Part shown: one piece after another, positions 45,611 through 54,078 of the stretch
How the letters are laid out: each line of letters opens with the position of its first letter
How positions within the stretch are numbered: the first letter of the stretch is position 1
NCBI GenBank assembly: GCA_031268215.1
Contig: JAIRXP010000013.1
Coordinates: forward strand, 1-57,493
Direction of reading: 5' to 3'
Source: Bifidobacteriaceae bacterium
GTDB lineage: Bacteria; Actinomycetota; Actinomycetes; Actinomycetales; WQXJ01
DNA: 57,493 nt
The notes under the pieces: generated by a model
Told to the model about the DNA's origin: nothing
What the model saw: only the letters and a program-made list of their open reading frames with translations
The model's database searches: none
Made by a program: the position numbers and the translations under genes

Positions 45611-46889
45611 CCGTGGCGAAGACCAGGGCCATGTTGTGGCCCCCGAATCCGAAGGCGTTGTTCATGACTGCGAGCGGGCCGGTGGCGGGCAGCGGTTCGG
45701 GTTGGTCCCGGACAACGTGACAAGTCACCTCGGGGTCGAGTTCCTGGATGTTGATGGTGGGCGGCGCCAGGCGGTCCCGCAGGGCGAGGATCGCGAAGAT
45801 CGATTCGACTGCCCCGGCTGCCCCCAACAGGTGTCCGGTCATTGATTTGGTGCCAGATACCTTGACCGCTTCCGCTCGCTGGCGCGACCCGAGTGCTTCG
45901 GTGAGCGCCTCAACAATGGCGCGGGCCTCAATGGTGTCTCCCGCCGGAGTGGCGGTAGCGTGGGCATTGACGTGGGCTACAGCCCGGGCCACGGCGGGTC
46001 CGGCTTGCCGCAAGGCGGACCGCATGGCCCGGATCTGGCCTTGACCGGTTGGGTCCGGCGGCGCCACGTCATAGGCGTCCGATGTCGACCCAACACCCGC
46101 CAGCCGGGCATGGACCCTCGCTCCACGGGCGTGGGCATGGGCGGCGGATTCGACCACCAGGGCGCCGGCACCTTCACCCATGACGAATCCGTCCCGGGTG
46201 ACGCAGTAAGGCCGTGAGGCCGTTTCCGGCGAATCTGATCTGGTTGATAGGGCGCGCATTCTGCCGAAGGCTCCCAGGGTCAAGGGGTGGATGGCCGCTT
46301 CGGTACCGCCGGCTACGACCACATCCGCCAGGTCTTGCTGGATCAGGCGGGAGGCCAGAACCAGAGCCTCGGCGCCGGAGGCACAAGCTGAAACGGGGGC
46401 GTGGGCGCCGCCCCGGGCGGCCAGGTCGATAGCCACTGTGGCGGCCGGCGAATTCGGCATCAGCATTGGCACAGTCAGCGGCAGCAGCTTCCTGGCGCCC
46501 CGGTCCCGGACGGTGTCCCACGCCGTCAGCATGGTATGAAGCCCGCCAATTCCACTGGCTATGACCACAGCCAGGCGTTCAGGTGCGACATCCGGCGCAC
46601 CGGCGTCAGCCCAGGCCTGGCGAGCGGCGATCAGCGCGTACTGGGCCGATGGATCAGCCCGACGCAATTCCGGACCGGTCAGGACCGAATGCGCCGGGAC
46701 CTTCAACGTGGCCGCGAAGTTCGTGACGATGCCGTAATCCTCGGGCCAAGTGTTGCTCAGCGCATGGACTCCGGGTTGGCCGGCCAGTACGGCCTGCCAG
46801 GTGGTTTCCACGTCCCCGCCTAGCGGAGTGGTGGCACCGAGCCCGGTGACGACAGTCAACGGGTCGGTGGCACTAGGGGCGGCGGACAT
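45606..46889 (-). CDS. fabF: 3-oxoacyl-ACP synthase II
   Basis: FabF (427 residues) elongates acyl-ACP by condensation with malonyl-ACP in fatty acid synthesis. The catalytic triad is in 'APVSACASGAEAL' (Cys), 'NAHATATPAGDTIE' (His) and 'NAFGFGGHN' (His). It is the last gene of fabD-fabH-acpP-fabF, 4 nt after acpP, so it depends on upstream translation. Its stop lies in a repeat-derived hairpin. Confidence 0.96.
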   Translation of the reverse strand: MSAAPSATDPLTVVTGLGATTPLGGDVETTWQAVLAGQPGVHALSNTWPEDYGIVTNFAATLKVPAHSVLTGPELRRADPSAQYALIAARQAWADAGAPDVAPERLAVVIASGIGGLHTMLTAWDTVRDRGARKLLPLTVPMLMPNSPAATVAIDLAARGGAHAPVSACASGAEALVLASRLIQQDLADVVVAGGTEAAIHPLTLGAFGRMRALSTRSDSPETASRPYCVTRDGFVMGEGAGALVVESAAHAHARGARVHARLAGVGSTSDAYDVAPPDPTGQGQIRAMRSALRQAGPAVARAVAHVNAHATATPAGDTIEARAIVEALTEALGSRQRAEAVKVSGTKSMTGHLLGAAGAVESIFAILALRDRLAPPTINIQELDPEVTCHVVRDQPEPLPATGPLAVMNNAFGFGGHNMALVFATA

Positions 46890-46893
46890 GGTG

Positions 46894-47136
46894 TCAGGCG
46901 TTAGCGATCAGGTCGACCGCGTCCTGGACTGTGGCCAAGTCCTTGACCGCGTCATCGGGGATTTCGACGCCGAAGGCGTCCTCGGCCAAGGTGAAGATTG
47001 TCATGATGGACAGCGAATCAATGTCGAGGTCGTCGGCGAAGGACTTGGTCGGAGTGATGTCTTCTGGCCGAATGCCGGTTTCCTCAGCGATGATTTCCGC
47101 CAACTGTTGGAGGATGTTGTCCTTATCTAGAGCCAT
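46894..47136 (-). CDS. acpP: Acyl carrier protein
   Basis: An 80-residue acidic helix-bundle protein that carries growing acyl chains on a phosphopantetheine arm. The attachment Ser is in 'DDLDIDSLSIMTI'. A GAAAGGA site lies about 9 nt before ATG 47136. It lies between fabH and fabF, which it serves. Confidence 0.97.
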   Translation of the reverse strand: MALDKDNILQQLAEIIAEETGIRPEDITPTKSFADDLDIDSLSIMTIFTLAEDAFGVEIPDDAVKDLATVQDAVDLIANA

Positions 47137-47169
47137 CGGTTTTCCTTTCGTTGTTGGGTTGTGTTCCTG

Positions 47170-48174
47170 CTAGACGTCTGCCGGAGTTGGCAGCTCGATT
47201 ACTTGAGCAGCATAGGCCAGGCCGGCGCCAAAACCGATCTGGAGGGCTAGTTTGCCGCCCAGGTCGGGTCGTTCGCGGAGCAGCCGCTCGGTGGCCAGCG
47301 GCACTGACGCAGCCGAGGTGTTGCCCGTCTCGGTGATGTCAGTGGCGACTACCACTTCCGAACTCAGACCGATCCGTTTGACCTGCTGTTCAATTATCCG
47401 CAAGTTGGCTTGGTGCGGTATGAATACCTCGATCTCAGATGGGGACAGGCCGGCGGCGGTGATCGCCTCCAGAGCGATCTTGGCCATGGTGAAGACCGCC
47501 CATTTGTAGACTGTGGGGCCGTCCTGACGCAGGGTGGGCCAGATTCCGGCTGCGAAGGCTTCCCGGAAGCCCAGATTCTGTCCCACGAAACCAGCTTTGG
47601 CGCCGTCGGATCCCCAAATGGTCCGGCCAATCTTTGGGCGGCTGGACGGCCCTACGATCGCTGCCCCGGCGCCATCGCCCAGGATGAAGGAGATTGTCCT
47701 GTCCGCGGGATCAACGAACTCAGACAGTTTGTCCGCGCCGGCCACCAAGACATGGGTGGCGGCCCCGGACCGCACCAGGGCGTCCGCCAGGCCAATCCCA
47801 TAGCAGTAGCCGGCGCAGGCGGCAGAAAGGTCAAAGGCGGCCGCACCGGTAGCGCCGATCCGGTCCGCGAGCGTTGGCGCCGCCGCCGGGGTTTGCTGAA
47901 AATAGGTAACGGAACCAAAGATGACGGCATCGATCTGCGTCGGGGCCAGGCCGGACCCCTCAATCGCGTGCCGGGCGGCGCCTTCGGCTAAGTCCAGCAC
48001 TGTCACGTCAGGTTCGGCCCGAGCCCGCGTGGTTATGCCGGTGCGAGAGCGGATCCATTCGTCGGACGAATCGATCGCCTGGGCCACCTGCTCGTTGGTG
48101 ATCCGCTGGGAACCGCGCACACCACCAACGGCTAGGATCTGGGCTCCGGGGCGGACAGCGGTGCCGGCGATCAT
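47170..48174 (-). CDS. fabH: 3-oxoacyl-ACP synthase III
   Basis: FabH (334 residues) starts fatty acid synthesis by joining an acyl-CoA primer to malonyl-ACP. The active sites are 'DLSAACAGYCYGI' (Cys), 'FIPHQANLRII' (His-Asn) and 'ETGNTSAASVP' (Asn). 'DEWIRSRTGI' is the CoA-binding Trp segment. Its ATG overlaps the fabD stop by 4 nt. Confidence 0.96.
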   Translation of the reverse strand: MIAGTAVRPGAQILAVGGVRGSQRITNEQVAQAIDSSDEWIRSRTGITTRARAEPDVTVLDLAEGAARHAIEGSGLAPTQIDAVIFGSVTYFQQTPAAAPTLADRIGATGAAAFDLSAACAGYCYGIGLADALVRSGAATHVLVAGADKLSEFVDPADRTISFILGDGAGAAIVGPSSRPKIGRTIWGSDGAKAGFVGQNLGFREAFAAGIWPTLRQDGPTVYKWAVFTMAKIALEAITAAGLSPSEIEVFIPHQANLRIIEQQVKRIGLSSEVVVATDITETGNTSAASVPLATERLLRERPDLGGKLALQIGFGAGLAYAAQVIELPTPADV

Positions 48175-49046
48175 GCGGCCGCATCCTGGGGATGGGCCCG
48201 CTCCAAGGCGACACCCTTGAGGGCGCGTCTGGCCAGGCCGGTCAGGACCCCGGACGGGGCCAGTTCAAGTTGGGCGCCGATGCCGTTCGCGGCGAAGGTC
48301 TCTAACACCAGATCCCAGCGGACCGGCTGGGAAACCTGCTTGATCATGGCCTCAATGATGTGATGGCCGTTGGTCATGGCGAGACCCGAATGGTTGGTCA
48401 CCATGGGCACGCGGGCATCCGCGACGGGGATGTCGCTCAGCGCGGCCCGCAGCGGATGCTCCGCCCCAGCCATCAAGGGAGTGTGGAAGGCCCCAGCCAC
48501 GTCCAGGCGGACCACCCGGGACTGCGGCGGGGGCTCTTGGATCAGGCGATCAATCGCCGGGCGATCACCGCCGGCCACGATCTGGCCTGGGCCGTTGAAA
48601 TTGGCCGCCCAGGCGCCGGCGTCTTCAATCGCCGTCAGGACCTGGTCCGCGGTGCCGCCTATCACCGCGGCCATGGTGCCGGGTTTGGCGGCGGCGCATG
48701 CCGCCATGGCTCGGCCGCGAGCACTGACGGCCGCCATGGCGTGATCCTCATGGATCACGCCGGCGATGACGGCGGCGGCGAATTCACCCACCGAATGCCC
48801 GGCCACCATGACGAATGGCTCTTTCACGGCCTGGTAGGAGAGCAGGCCAGCGGCGGTGAGAAGAGGCTGGGCAGCAGCGGTGTCCCGGATTTGCCCGGCG
48901 GTGCCGGTTGTTCCCAGTTCAAGCAGGTCCAGGTCGCATAGCTGGGACCACCGCTCAAGACGTTCGCGCGCACCGCTCAACTCCAGCCAGGGAGTTAGCA
49001 TTCCCGGCTTCTGGGCACCCTGCCCCGGTAGAACCACTGCGCGCAC
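48171..49046 (-). CDS. fabD: Malonyl-CoA:ACP transacylase
   Basis: FabD (291 residues from this start) loads malonyl groups on ACP. 'LPGQGAQKPGM' is the N-terminal signature, 'VAGHSVGEFAAAV' holds the nucleophilic Ser, and 'VAGAFHTPLM' the catalytic His. I start it at GTG 49046 ('VRAVVLPGQG') since the family begins just before this motif; the frame is open to 49127. It is the first gene of the fab operon, 160 bp downstream of fasR. Confidence 0.93.
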   Translation of the reverse strand: MRAVVLPGQGAQKPGMLTPWLELSGARERLERWSQLCDLDLLELGTTGTAGQIRDTAAAQPLLTAAGLLSYQAVKEPFVMVAGHSVGEFAAAVIAGVIHEDHAMAAVSARGRAMAACAAAKPGTMAAVIGGTADQVLTAIEDAGAWAANFNGPGQIVAGGDRPAIDRLIQEPPPQSRVVRLDVAGAFHTPLMAGAEHPLRAALSDIPVADARVPMVTNHSGLAMTNGHHIIEAMIKQVSQPVRWDLVLETFAANGIGAQLELAPSGVLTGLARRALKGVALERAHPQDAAA

Positions 49047-49206
49047 ACAATCCAGTCTGGCCGTAGGCTGGCCCCGGGCGTGTCCCGAATCAGCACAGCG
49101 CCGGGCCAAGGCCTTTGTGGGAATCATACAAATGTGAGAGTCCTGCCTCGGAGGCGTTCCGGCCCTGCGGCGCTTCTAACCCAGCCCGAGGCAAGTGGCA
49201 GCGGCC

Positions 49207-50388
49207 TCAGGAGCGGCGGCCTGAAGCCAGGCGGCCCACCGACAGGGCGTGCTGAAGGACATAGGCCTCGCGCGGCTCGGTCGGGTCCCAGCCGCAGATT
49301 TCGGAAATCTTGATCAGGCGGTAACGCACTGTATTGGGATGGACGAAGAGAACGCGCGCCGCCCCTTCCAGGGACCGGCCCGCTTCGAGGTAAGCGGCCA
49401 GGGTTTCAGCTACGTCCCGGCCAGCCTGAACTAACGGAGCGTAAGCACGGCTGATCAGGGTAGCGCGGGCCTCAGGATCGTTTATGAGGAGGCGCTCCGG
49501 CAAGAGTTCATCCGCCAACACCGGCTGGGGGGCGGCCGGCCAGGCCGCGAAAGCGTCCAACCCGGCGTTGGCAGCTCGGATCGAGCGGGGCAATTCGTCG
49601 ACGGAATTGACGTTTGGCCCAATCACCACCGGGCCGTGGCCCAGCGCTGGGACAATGGCATCGGCTGCGGACCGGGGGTCCGCCACGCCGTTCAGCAGGG
49701 CCAAGATCCGGTCTGACTGGAAGCCAGCCAGCGATTCGGCGGCGGCGGCGCGCAACGCGGAGCGCACCTCACGGACCCGGCTTTCCGCCAACGGAGCGTC
49801 GATCCCCGCCACCACGCAGATGGCGGGGCCATTTGAAGACCAGCCCAGGGCGGCCAAACGCGACCGCATTGACTGATCGACATCTCCGCGGCTGAGGCCA
49901 TCCACCACCAAGGCTTCAAGCCGAGCGTCCCAGGAGCCGCGCATCTCGGCAGCGCGGGCGTAAACCTCGGCCGTCGCGAAGGCGAACTCACGCGAATAGC
50001 GCAACACGGCATCGTGCAACTCGCTGGCCTTACCCGGCGCGGAAATCACCTCCGCCTCCGTCTCAATAGTGTCCACACCGCTCTTGACCAGCAGCAACGT
50101 CTGATGCAACGAGACTTTGCGGGTAAGCTCCGCCGGTGCCACAGCGAAGATCGCCAACGAAGAAGAAGCCGAGGAGGTCTTGTCCTTACACCAGACGATG
50201 AAAGCGTCGATCGAATTCTGCGCTACCAGGCCTACCCACGAGCGGTCATCCGCTGACAGCGCGCGGTACCAGTCGTGGTCCGCTTCGATGGATTTCATAA
50301 CTTGGTTGACTAGGCGGTCGCGGTGAGAGGACAACCGGGAGACGGTCGTGGGGCATGGAACGGGGTGTGCCAAGGGCGATGTTGCCAT
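49207..50388 (-). CDS. fasR: Fatty acid synthesis regulator FasR (PucR-type)
   Basis: A 393-residue regulator with a C-terminal PucR helix-turn-helix: 'AARVLFVHPNTVRYRLIKIS'. The central part is GGDEF-like/CdaR-type without catalytic motifs. Place directly upstream of fabD in the same direction matches FasR of Streptomyces, which activates the fab operon. TAACAT lies 6 nt before ATG 50388. It is divergent from the DUF3052 gene, with 113 bp between starts. Confidence 0.9.
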   Translation of the reverse strand: MATSPLAHPVPCPTTVSRLSSHRDRLVNQVMKSIEADHDWYRALSADDRSWVGLVAQNSIDAFIVWCKDKTSSASSSLAIFAVAPAELTRKVSLHQTLLLVKSGVDTIETEAEVISAPGKASELHDAVLRYSREFAFATAEVYARAAEMRGSWDARLEALVVDGLSRGDVDQSMRSRLAALGWSSNGPAICVVAGIDAPLAESRVREVRSALRAAAAESLAGFQSDRILALLNGVADPRSAADAIVPALGHGPVVIGPNVNSVDELPRSIRAANAGLDAFAAWPAAPQPVLADELLPERLLINDPEARATLISRAYAPLVQAGRDVAETLAAYLEAGRSLEGAARVLFVHPNTVRYRLIKISEICGWDPTEPREAYVLQHALSVGRLASGRRS

Positions 50389-50394
50389 GTGGCC

Positions 50395-50400
50395 ATGTTA
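50395..50400 (-). promoter_or_regulatory. Putative -10 box of fasR
   Basis: TAACAT on the minus strand ends 6 nt before ATG 50388, a leaderless arrangement. Confidence 0.5.
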
Positions 50401-50487
50401 CGGGGGGATTTGTGGACTTCCCACAATTGACGTGCGGCGAGTGTCGAAACCCGCCCTTTCGGGCGTGCGCTCAGCCCGATCCTCGGC

Positions 50488-50493
50488 TAGCGT
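50488..50493 (+). promoter_or_regulatory. Putative -10 box of the DUF3052 gene
   Basis: TAGCGT ends 8 nt before ATG 50502 (5 nt before GTG 50499). Confidence 0.4.
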
Positions 50494-50501
50494 TGGCAGT
50501 G

Positions 50502-50942
50502 ATGAGTACGTTGACCCCTAGAGACGGGATTTCGGTAATAGGTGCGCAACCAGGCGCGCCACTTGGGCTGACTAGCGGTCAGGTGGTTCAGGAGATCGGG
50601 TACGACGAGGACGTCGACTTCGCCCTCAGGGATGCGGTCGAGGAGGCCATAGACGGCGAATTGGTGGACGAGGATTGGGACGACGTAACCGACGCGGCAC
50701 TGATCTGGTGGCGCCAAGGCGACGGTGATCTGACTGACACGATCGTTGACGCGCTGTCCTTGCTGGAGGAAGGCGGTGTGGTCTGGGTGCTGACTCCCAA
50801 ACCCGGGCGTTCCGGTTACACCGAGGCCTCGGAGATCTCTGAGGCGGCCACAATCGCCGGCTTGCACACCGCCAACAGCATTTCGGTGGGCCGGGACTGG
50901 GCTGGCACTCGCTTGGCCGCTCGCGGGCGGCCGAAGAAGTAA
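50502..50942 (+). CDS. DUF3052 family protein
   Basis: A 146-residue acidic cytoplasmic protein of a family found in most actinobacteria. 'LGLTSGQVVQEIGYDEDVD' (residues 23-41), 'ALIWWRQGDGDLTDTIVDAL' and 'GGVVWVLTPKPGRSGYTEASE' are family text (quoted in part). Some mycobacterial relatives bind near the Rv2239c/FasR region, but the function is unknown. GTG 50499 is an alternative start. It is divergent from fasR, as usual. Confidence 0.9.
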   Translation: MSTLTPRDGISVIGAQPGAPLGLTSGQVVQEIGYDEDVDFALRDAVEEAIDGELVDEDWDDVTDAALIWWRQGDGDLTDTIVDALSLLEEGGVVWVLTPKPGRSGYTEASEISEAATIAGLHTANSISVGRDWAGTRLAARGRPKK

Positions 50943-50956
50943 GGGACTGGTGTCCC
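50943..50956. terminator. Short hairpin between DUF3052 and ABC ATPase genes
   Basis: GGGAC-TGGT-GTCCC directly after the DUF3052 stop, in the gap between convergent genes. Confidence 0.35.
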
Positions 50957-50975
50957 GAACCAGAAATCCGGGGCG

Positions 50976-51905
50976 CTAGCGGACGGTCAGGGGCACATGG
51001 CCGTCACCACCGGGCGGGGGTCCGCTCCGGCGATCATGGCTCCCGGTGCCGTGCGCGGGGGCCACATAATCTGGGTCTCCGGGTTGGGGCGGTTCAGTCT
51101 GGCCCAATTCGGAGTCATCAATTGCGGCTGGGTTTAGCACCCGGTGCAGGAAAACCCGGGCCCGGTTAGTCTCGGGCGAACCAATCACTCGCGCGGCCGG
51201 GCCTTCTTCGATGACCTGGCCATCATCCATGAATACCACGCGGTCGCCTACTTCGCGGGCGAAAGCCATTTCATGGGTCACAACCATCATGGTCATGCCG
51301 GATTCGGCGAGGTCCCGCATTACGGCGAGCACGTCTCCAACCAGTTCCGGATCCAGGGCGGAAGTCGGCTCATCGAACAGCATCATGGCTGGGTCCATCG
51401 ACAAGGCACGGGCTATGGCGACGCGTTGTTGCTGGCCGCCGGATAACTGCGATGGGTAGGAATCGATCCGGTCTGCCAGCCCGACATGTTCCAGGTTCCG
51501 CAGGGCGACGGCGCGAGCCTCCGCCTTGGAGCGCCCCAGTACCCGGCGTTGAGCCAGAGTGAGGTTGCCCATGACGGTCTTGTGCGGGAACAAGTTGAAG
51601 GATTGGAAGACCATGCCAACATGGGTACGAACCCGGTCTATGTCCGCGTCCGGATCCGTCACTTCAACGCCCAGCAGCTTGATTGAACCGGCCGTCGGTT
51701 GCTCTAGCAGATTGATACAGCGCAGCAAGGTTGACTTGCCAGATCCAGACGGGCCAATCACGCAAACGACGTCTCCGGCGCCTACCGTCAGGTCGATCCC
51801 CTTGAGCACCGGACGGTCGCCAAAACTCTTACGCAGCCCGGAGATTTCGATCACTGGGCTGGCCGGTTGTGCGCCGCCAGGCCCAGGGGCGTTGGTTTCA
51901 GTCAT
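50976..51905 (-). CDS. Polar amino acid ABC transporter, ATP-binding protein
   Basis: A 309-residue ATPase of the GlnQ/HisP type that powers uptake. Walker A 'GPSGSGKST', Q-loop '[12 protein letters not shown]', signature '[15 protein letters not shown]', Walker B '[14 protein letters not shown]' and the H-loop 'VVTHEM' are all present. A Pro/Gly/Asp-rich tail of about 60 residues follows. ATG 51905 overlaps the permease stop by 4 nt. The transporter order is binding protein, permease, ATPase. Confidence 0.94.
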   Translation of the reverse strand: MTETNAPGPGGAQPASPVIEISGLRKSFGDRPVLKGIDLTVGAGDVVCVIGPSGSGKSTLLRCINLLEQPTAGSIKLLGVEVTDPDADIDRVRTHVGMVFQSFNLFPHKTVMGNLTLAQRRVLGRSKAEARAVALRNLEHVGLADRIDSYPSQLSGGQQQRVAIARALSMDPAMMLFDEPTSALDPELVGDVLAVMRDLAESGMTMMVVTHEMAFAREVGDRVVFMDDGQVIEEGPAARVIGSPETNRARVFLHRVLNPAAIDDSELGQTEPPQPGDPDYVAPAHGTGSHDRRSGPPPGGDGHVPLTVR

Positions 51906-53095
51906 GACCTGGCCTTTCCAAAGCCTCGTTCCATGCGTCGGACCAAGAAGCCCAGCGGCAGGGTGATGATCAGATAACAAGCGCCAATTCCGAACAAAGC
52001 GGTCAGCCCGCCTTCAGGCACCGTCACGCTCTCGCGGGCTAGCTTGGTCAGTTCGTAGTCACTGATCGCCAGGCCCATGATATAGACCAAGGAAGTGTCC
52101 TTGGTCAGCAAGATGATCTCATTGGTCACTGGCGGTAGGACAATCCGGAAAGCTTGGGGGATCACCACTGACGTCAAGGTCTTAGAGTGCGACATGCCCA
52201 ACGACCGGGAAGCCTCAATCTGCCCCTTTGGCACTGCCTGAATACCCGCCCGGATCGATTCGGCCATATACGCGGCGGAGACACAGCCCAGTGCGATGGC
52301 TGCCTTCAGCCAGAGGCTGGGGATGGTCACGTTGAAGGCCATCGGGATGCCAAAGGCGACCGCGAAGACAACGATCAAGGCTGGCATGCCCCGGAAAAAC
52401 TCGATATAAGCGGTGGCCAGGCCACGGTAGAGCCGGGCGGCGGACAGCTTCATCAAGGCCAGGACCGTCCCCAGCGAGAGCGATACAGCGAAGGCCCCCA
52501 AGGTGTACCGGACGGTGTTGAGGAAATCCGGCCAGATGCGCGGCGCTACCGCTCGCAATCCGTTGAGAGTAAACAGCCGGTCCGAGAGCAATTGCCAATC
52601 CGCCGCCAGCCCCAGCATCACCAACACGCCGAATAGGACGCCGTACTGGAGCCCCCGGGTCAGACTGGCCCGCTCGACGGGGCGCAGCCCACGGCGCCGG
52701 CTGCCAGCCAGACTCGCGGCGGCGCGGACCGTGGCTGAATCTTGGCACGCGGTCCCGCCAGCGCCGTTGGCCGGGTCCGAGGACGCGGGTGGCGCCGCGG
52801 GACGCGATGAGCGGGAACTGGCGGCACGGGACCGGACCAGTCCGGTCAGCCCCCAAACCAGAAAGCTCGCCGACACCACCGCACCGGCCGCCGGCAGCCA
52901 ATAGACGGTTGTTACCAGCCAGACCGGCGCCCACAGCACCCCCACTGGGTAGGCGATCAGGACCACTGCCGTCCCAGCCACCCAGGACCGCGTCCGCCCG
53001 GCGGGGTAGGTGCCCGGGACCCAAGCCAGGCCCAGTACCGCGGCCGAGACGACCAGCCACGGTGAATAGATCAGCGCCAGTTGGCTTACTGTCAT
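51902..53095 (-). CDS. Polar amino acid ABC transporter permease with N-terminal membrane extension
   Basis: A 397-residue permease. The HisM-type domain covers about residues 190-390, with '[22 protein letters not shown]' and the EAA loop '[27 protein letters not shown]' (quoted in part). Unlike typical 220-280-residue permeases it has about 170 extra residues in front: three hydrophobic helices, then a Ser/Pro/Ala linker (near 90-130). It follows the binding protein by 31 nt. Confidence 0.92.
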   Translation of the reverse strand: MTVSQLALIYSPWLVVSAAVLGLAWVPGTYPAGRTRSWVAGTAVVLIAYPVGVLWAPVWLVTTVYWLPAAGAVVSASFLVWGLTGLVRSRAASSRSSRPAAPPASSDPANGAGGTACQDSATVRAAASLAGSRRRGLRPVERASLTRGLQYGVLFGVLVMLGLAADWQLLSDRLFTLNGLRAVAPRIWPDFLNTVRYTLGAFAVSLSLGTVLALMKLSAARLYRGLATAYIEFFRGMPALIVVFAVAFGIPMAFNVTIPSLWLKAAIALGCVSAAYMAESIRAGIQAVPKGQIEASRSLGMSHSKTLTSVVIPQAFRIVLPPVTNEIILLTKDTSLVYIMGLAISDYELTKLARESVTVPEGGLTALFGIGACYLIITLPLGFLVRRMERGFGKARS

Positions 53096-53126
53096 GACGC
53101 TGTTCTTCTCCTAACGGCGCCTCAAA

Positions 53127-53966
53127 TCACTTTTCGGCGAGCCGCCACTTGGCAAGTAGCTCGTCGTAGGTGCCGTCACCGGTGATGCGTTCCAGGGTCT
53201 TGTTGATCTGGCTGAGCAGGGCGGTGTTGCCCTTCTTGACGGCCAAGCCAAAGACCTCGGGCTCTCCGCCGGCATCGAATTGGCCGACGATCGCGAAGCC
53301 CTTGTCCTCATACTCAACAAGTGTCGGAGTGTCGTTGAAGATACCCACGACGTCTCCGGCTTGGAGCGCCGTGACTTGATCCCCCAAGCCTTCGAACTGC
53401 TTGATATCCGTCAATTCGGGCTGACTGCGGGCCCATCTCTCGCCGGTGGTGCCTTGCTGCACGCCAACCGGCTTGCCGGCCAAGCCCGCCACATCCGTGA
53501 TCCCGGAATCGGCTTTGACCAGCAAGCCCATGGTGGTTGTGTAGTAGGAGGTGGAGAAGTCGAGCTTCGCTGAGCGGGCTTCGGTAATGGACAACGCCGA
53601 GGCGCCAATGTCGCAGGTGCCAGTGTCCAGCGCGGCGGCCGATTCGATCGCCTCGAAGGCAGTGATGACATAGTCGATTTCAAGGTCTAGGTCGCGGGCT
53701 ACCTCGGCGGTCAGGTCCATGTCGAAACCGGTCACTACGGTGCCGTCGGTTGCCTCGAAGGGGTAATAGGGGGGATTGGTGCAAATGGTTAGCTGGCCCT
53801 CCCTGACGGTCTCGACTTTGGGGGTCTGGCCGCTGGCGGACGGCTCAGGGGTCTTGGATTCGCTGCCGGCTTTTTCCACCGTGATGCCGGCGCAGCCGGC
53901 CAGGGTCAGTGCGAAGCAGGTGGCCAGGCCAAGGCCCAGGATCGCTTTACGGGGACGGATAGTCAT
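53127..53966 (-). CDS. Polar amino acid ABC transporter substrate-binding lipoprotein
   Basis: A 279-residue lipoprotein. The signal ends in 'LTLAGC', where the Cys is the lipidation site. The mature part begins with a Thr/Ser/Pro/Glu-rich linker and follows the family 3 solute-binding plan: 'LTICTNPPYYPFEATDGTVVTGFDMDLTAEVAR' (in part), 'CDIGASALSITEAR', 'SYYTTTMGLLVKA' and 'VGVQQGTTGERWA'. The substrate is probably a polar amino acid. GGAGG lies about 9 nt before ATG 53966. Confidence 0.94.
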   Translation of the reverse strand: MTIRPRKAILGLGLATCFALTLAGCAGITVEKAGSESKTPEPSASGQTPKVETVREGQLTICTNPPYYPFEATDGTVVTGFDMDLTAEVARDLDLEIDYVITAFEAIESAAALDTGTCDIGASALSITEARSAKLDFSTSYYTTTMGLLVKADSGITDVAGLAGKPVGVQQGTTGERWARSQPELTDIKQFEGLGDQVTALQAGDVVGIFNDTPTLVEYEDKGFAIVGQFDAGGEPEVFGLAVKKGNTALLSQINKTLERITGDGTYDELLAKWRLAEK

Positions 53967-54002
53967 GGGTGTAGTCCTCCATTACGGCTGGTTGTAGTTC
54001 GG

Positions 54003-54030
54003 TTAGCCGGCTCCGTACGGAGCCGGCTAA
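54003..54030. terminator. Perfect 28-bp palindrome between valS and the transporter
   Basis: TTAGCCGGCTCCGT followed by its exact complement, with no loop. It most likely ends the valS transcript on the minus strand, although it sits only 37 nt before the binding-protein start, so an operator role is also possible. Confidence 0.55.
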
Positions 54031-54078
54031 GCATAAAAGATACCTTGTCCTGAGGGTCATTCCTGATCCTCGATTGAG

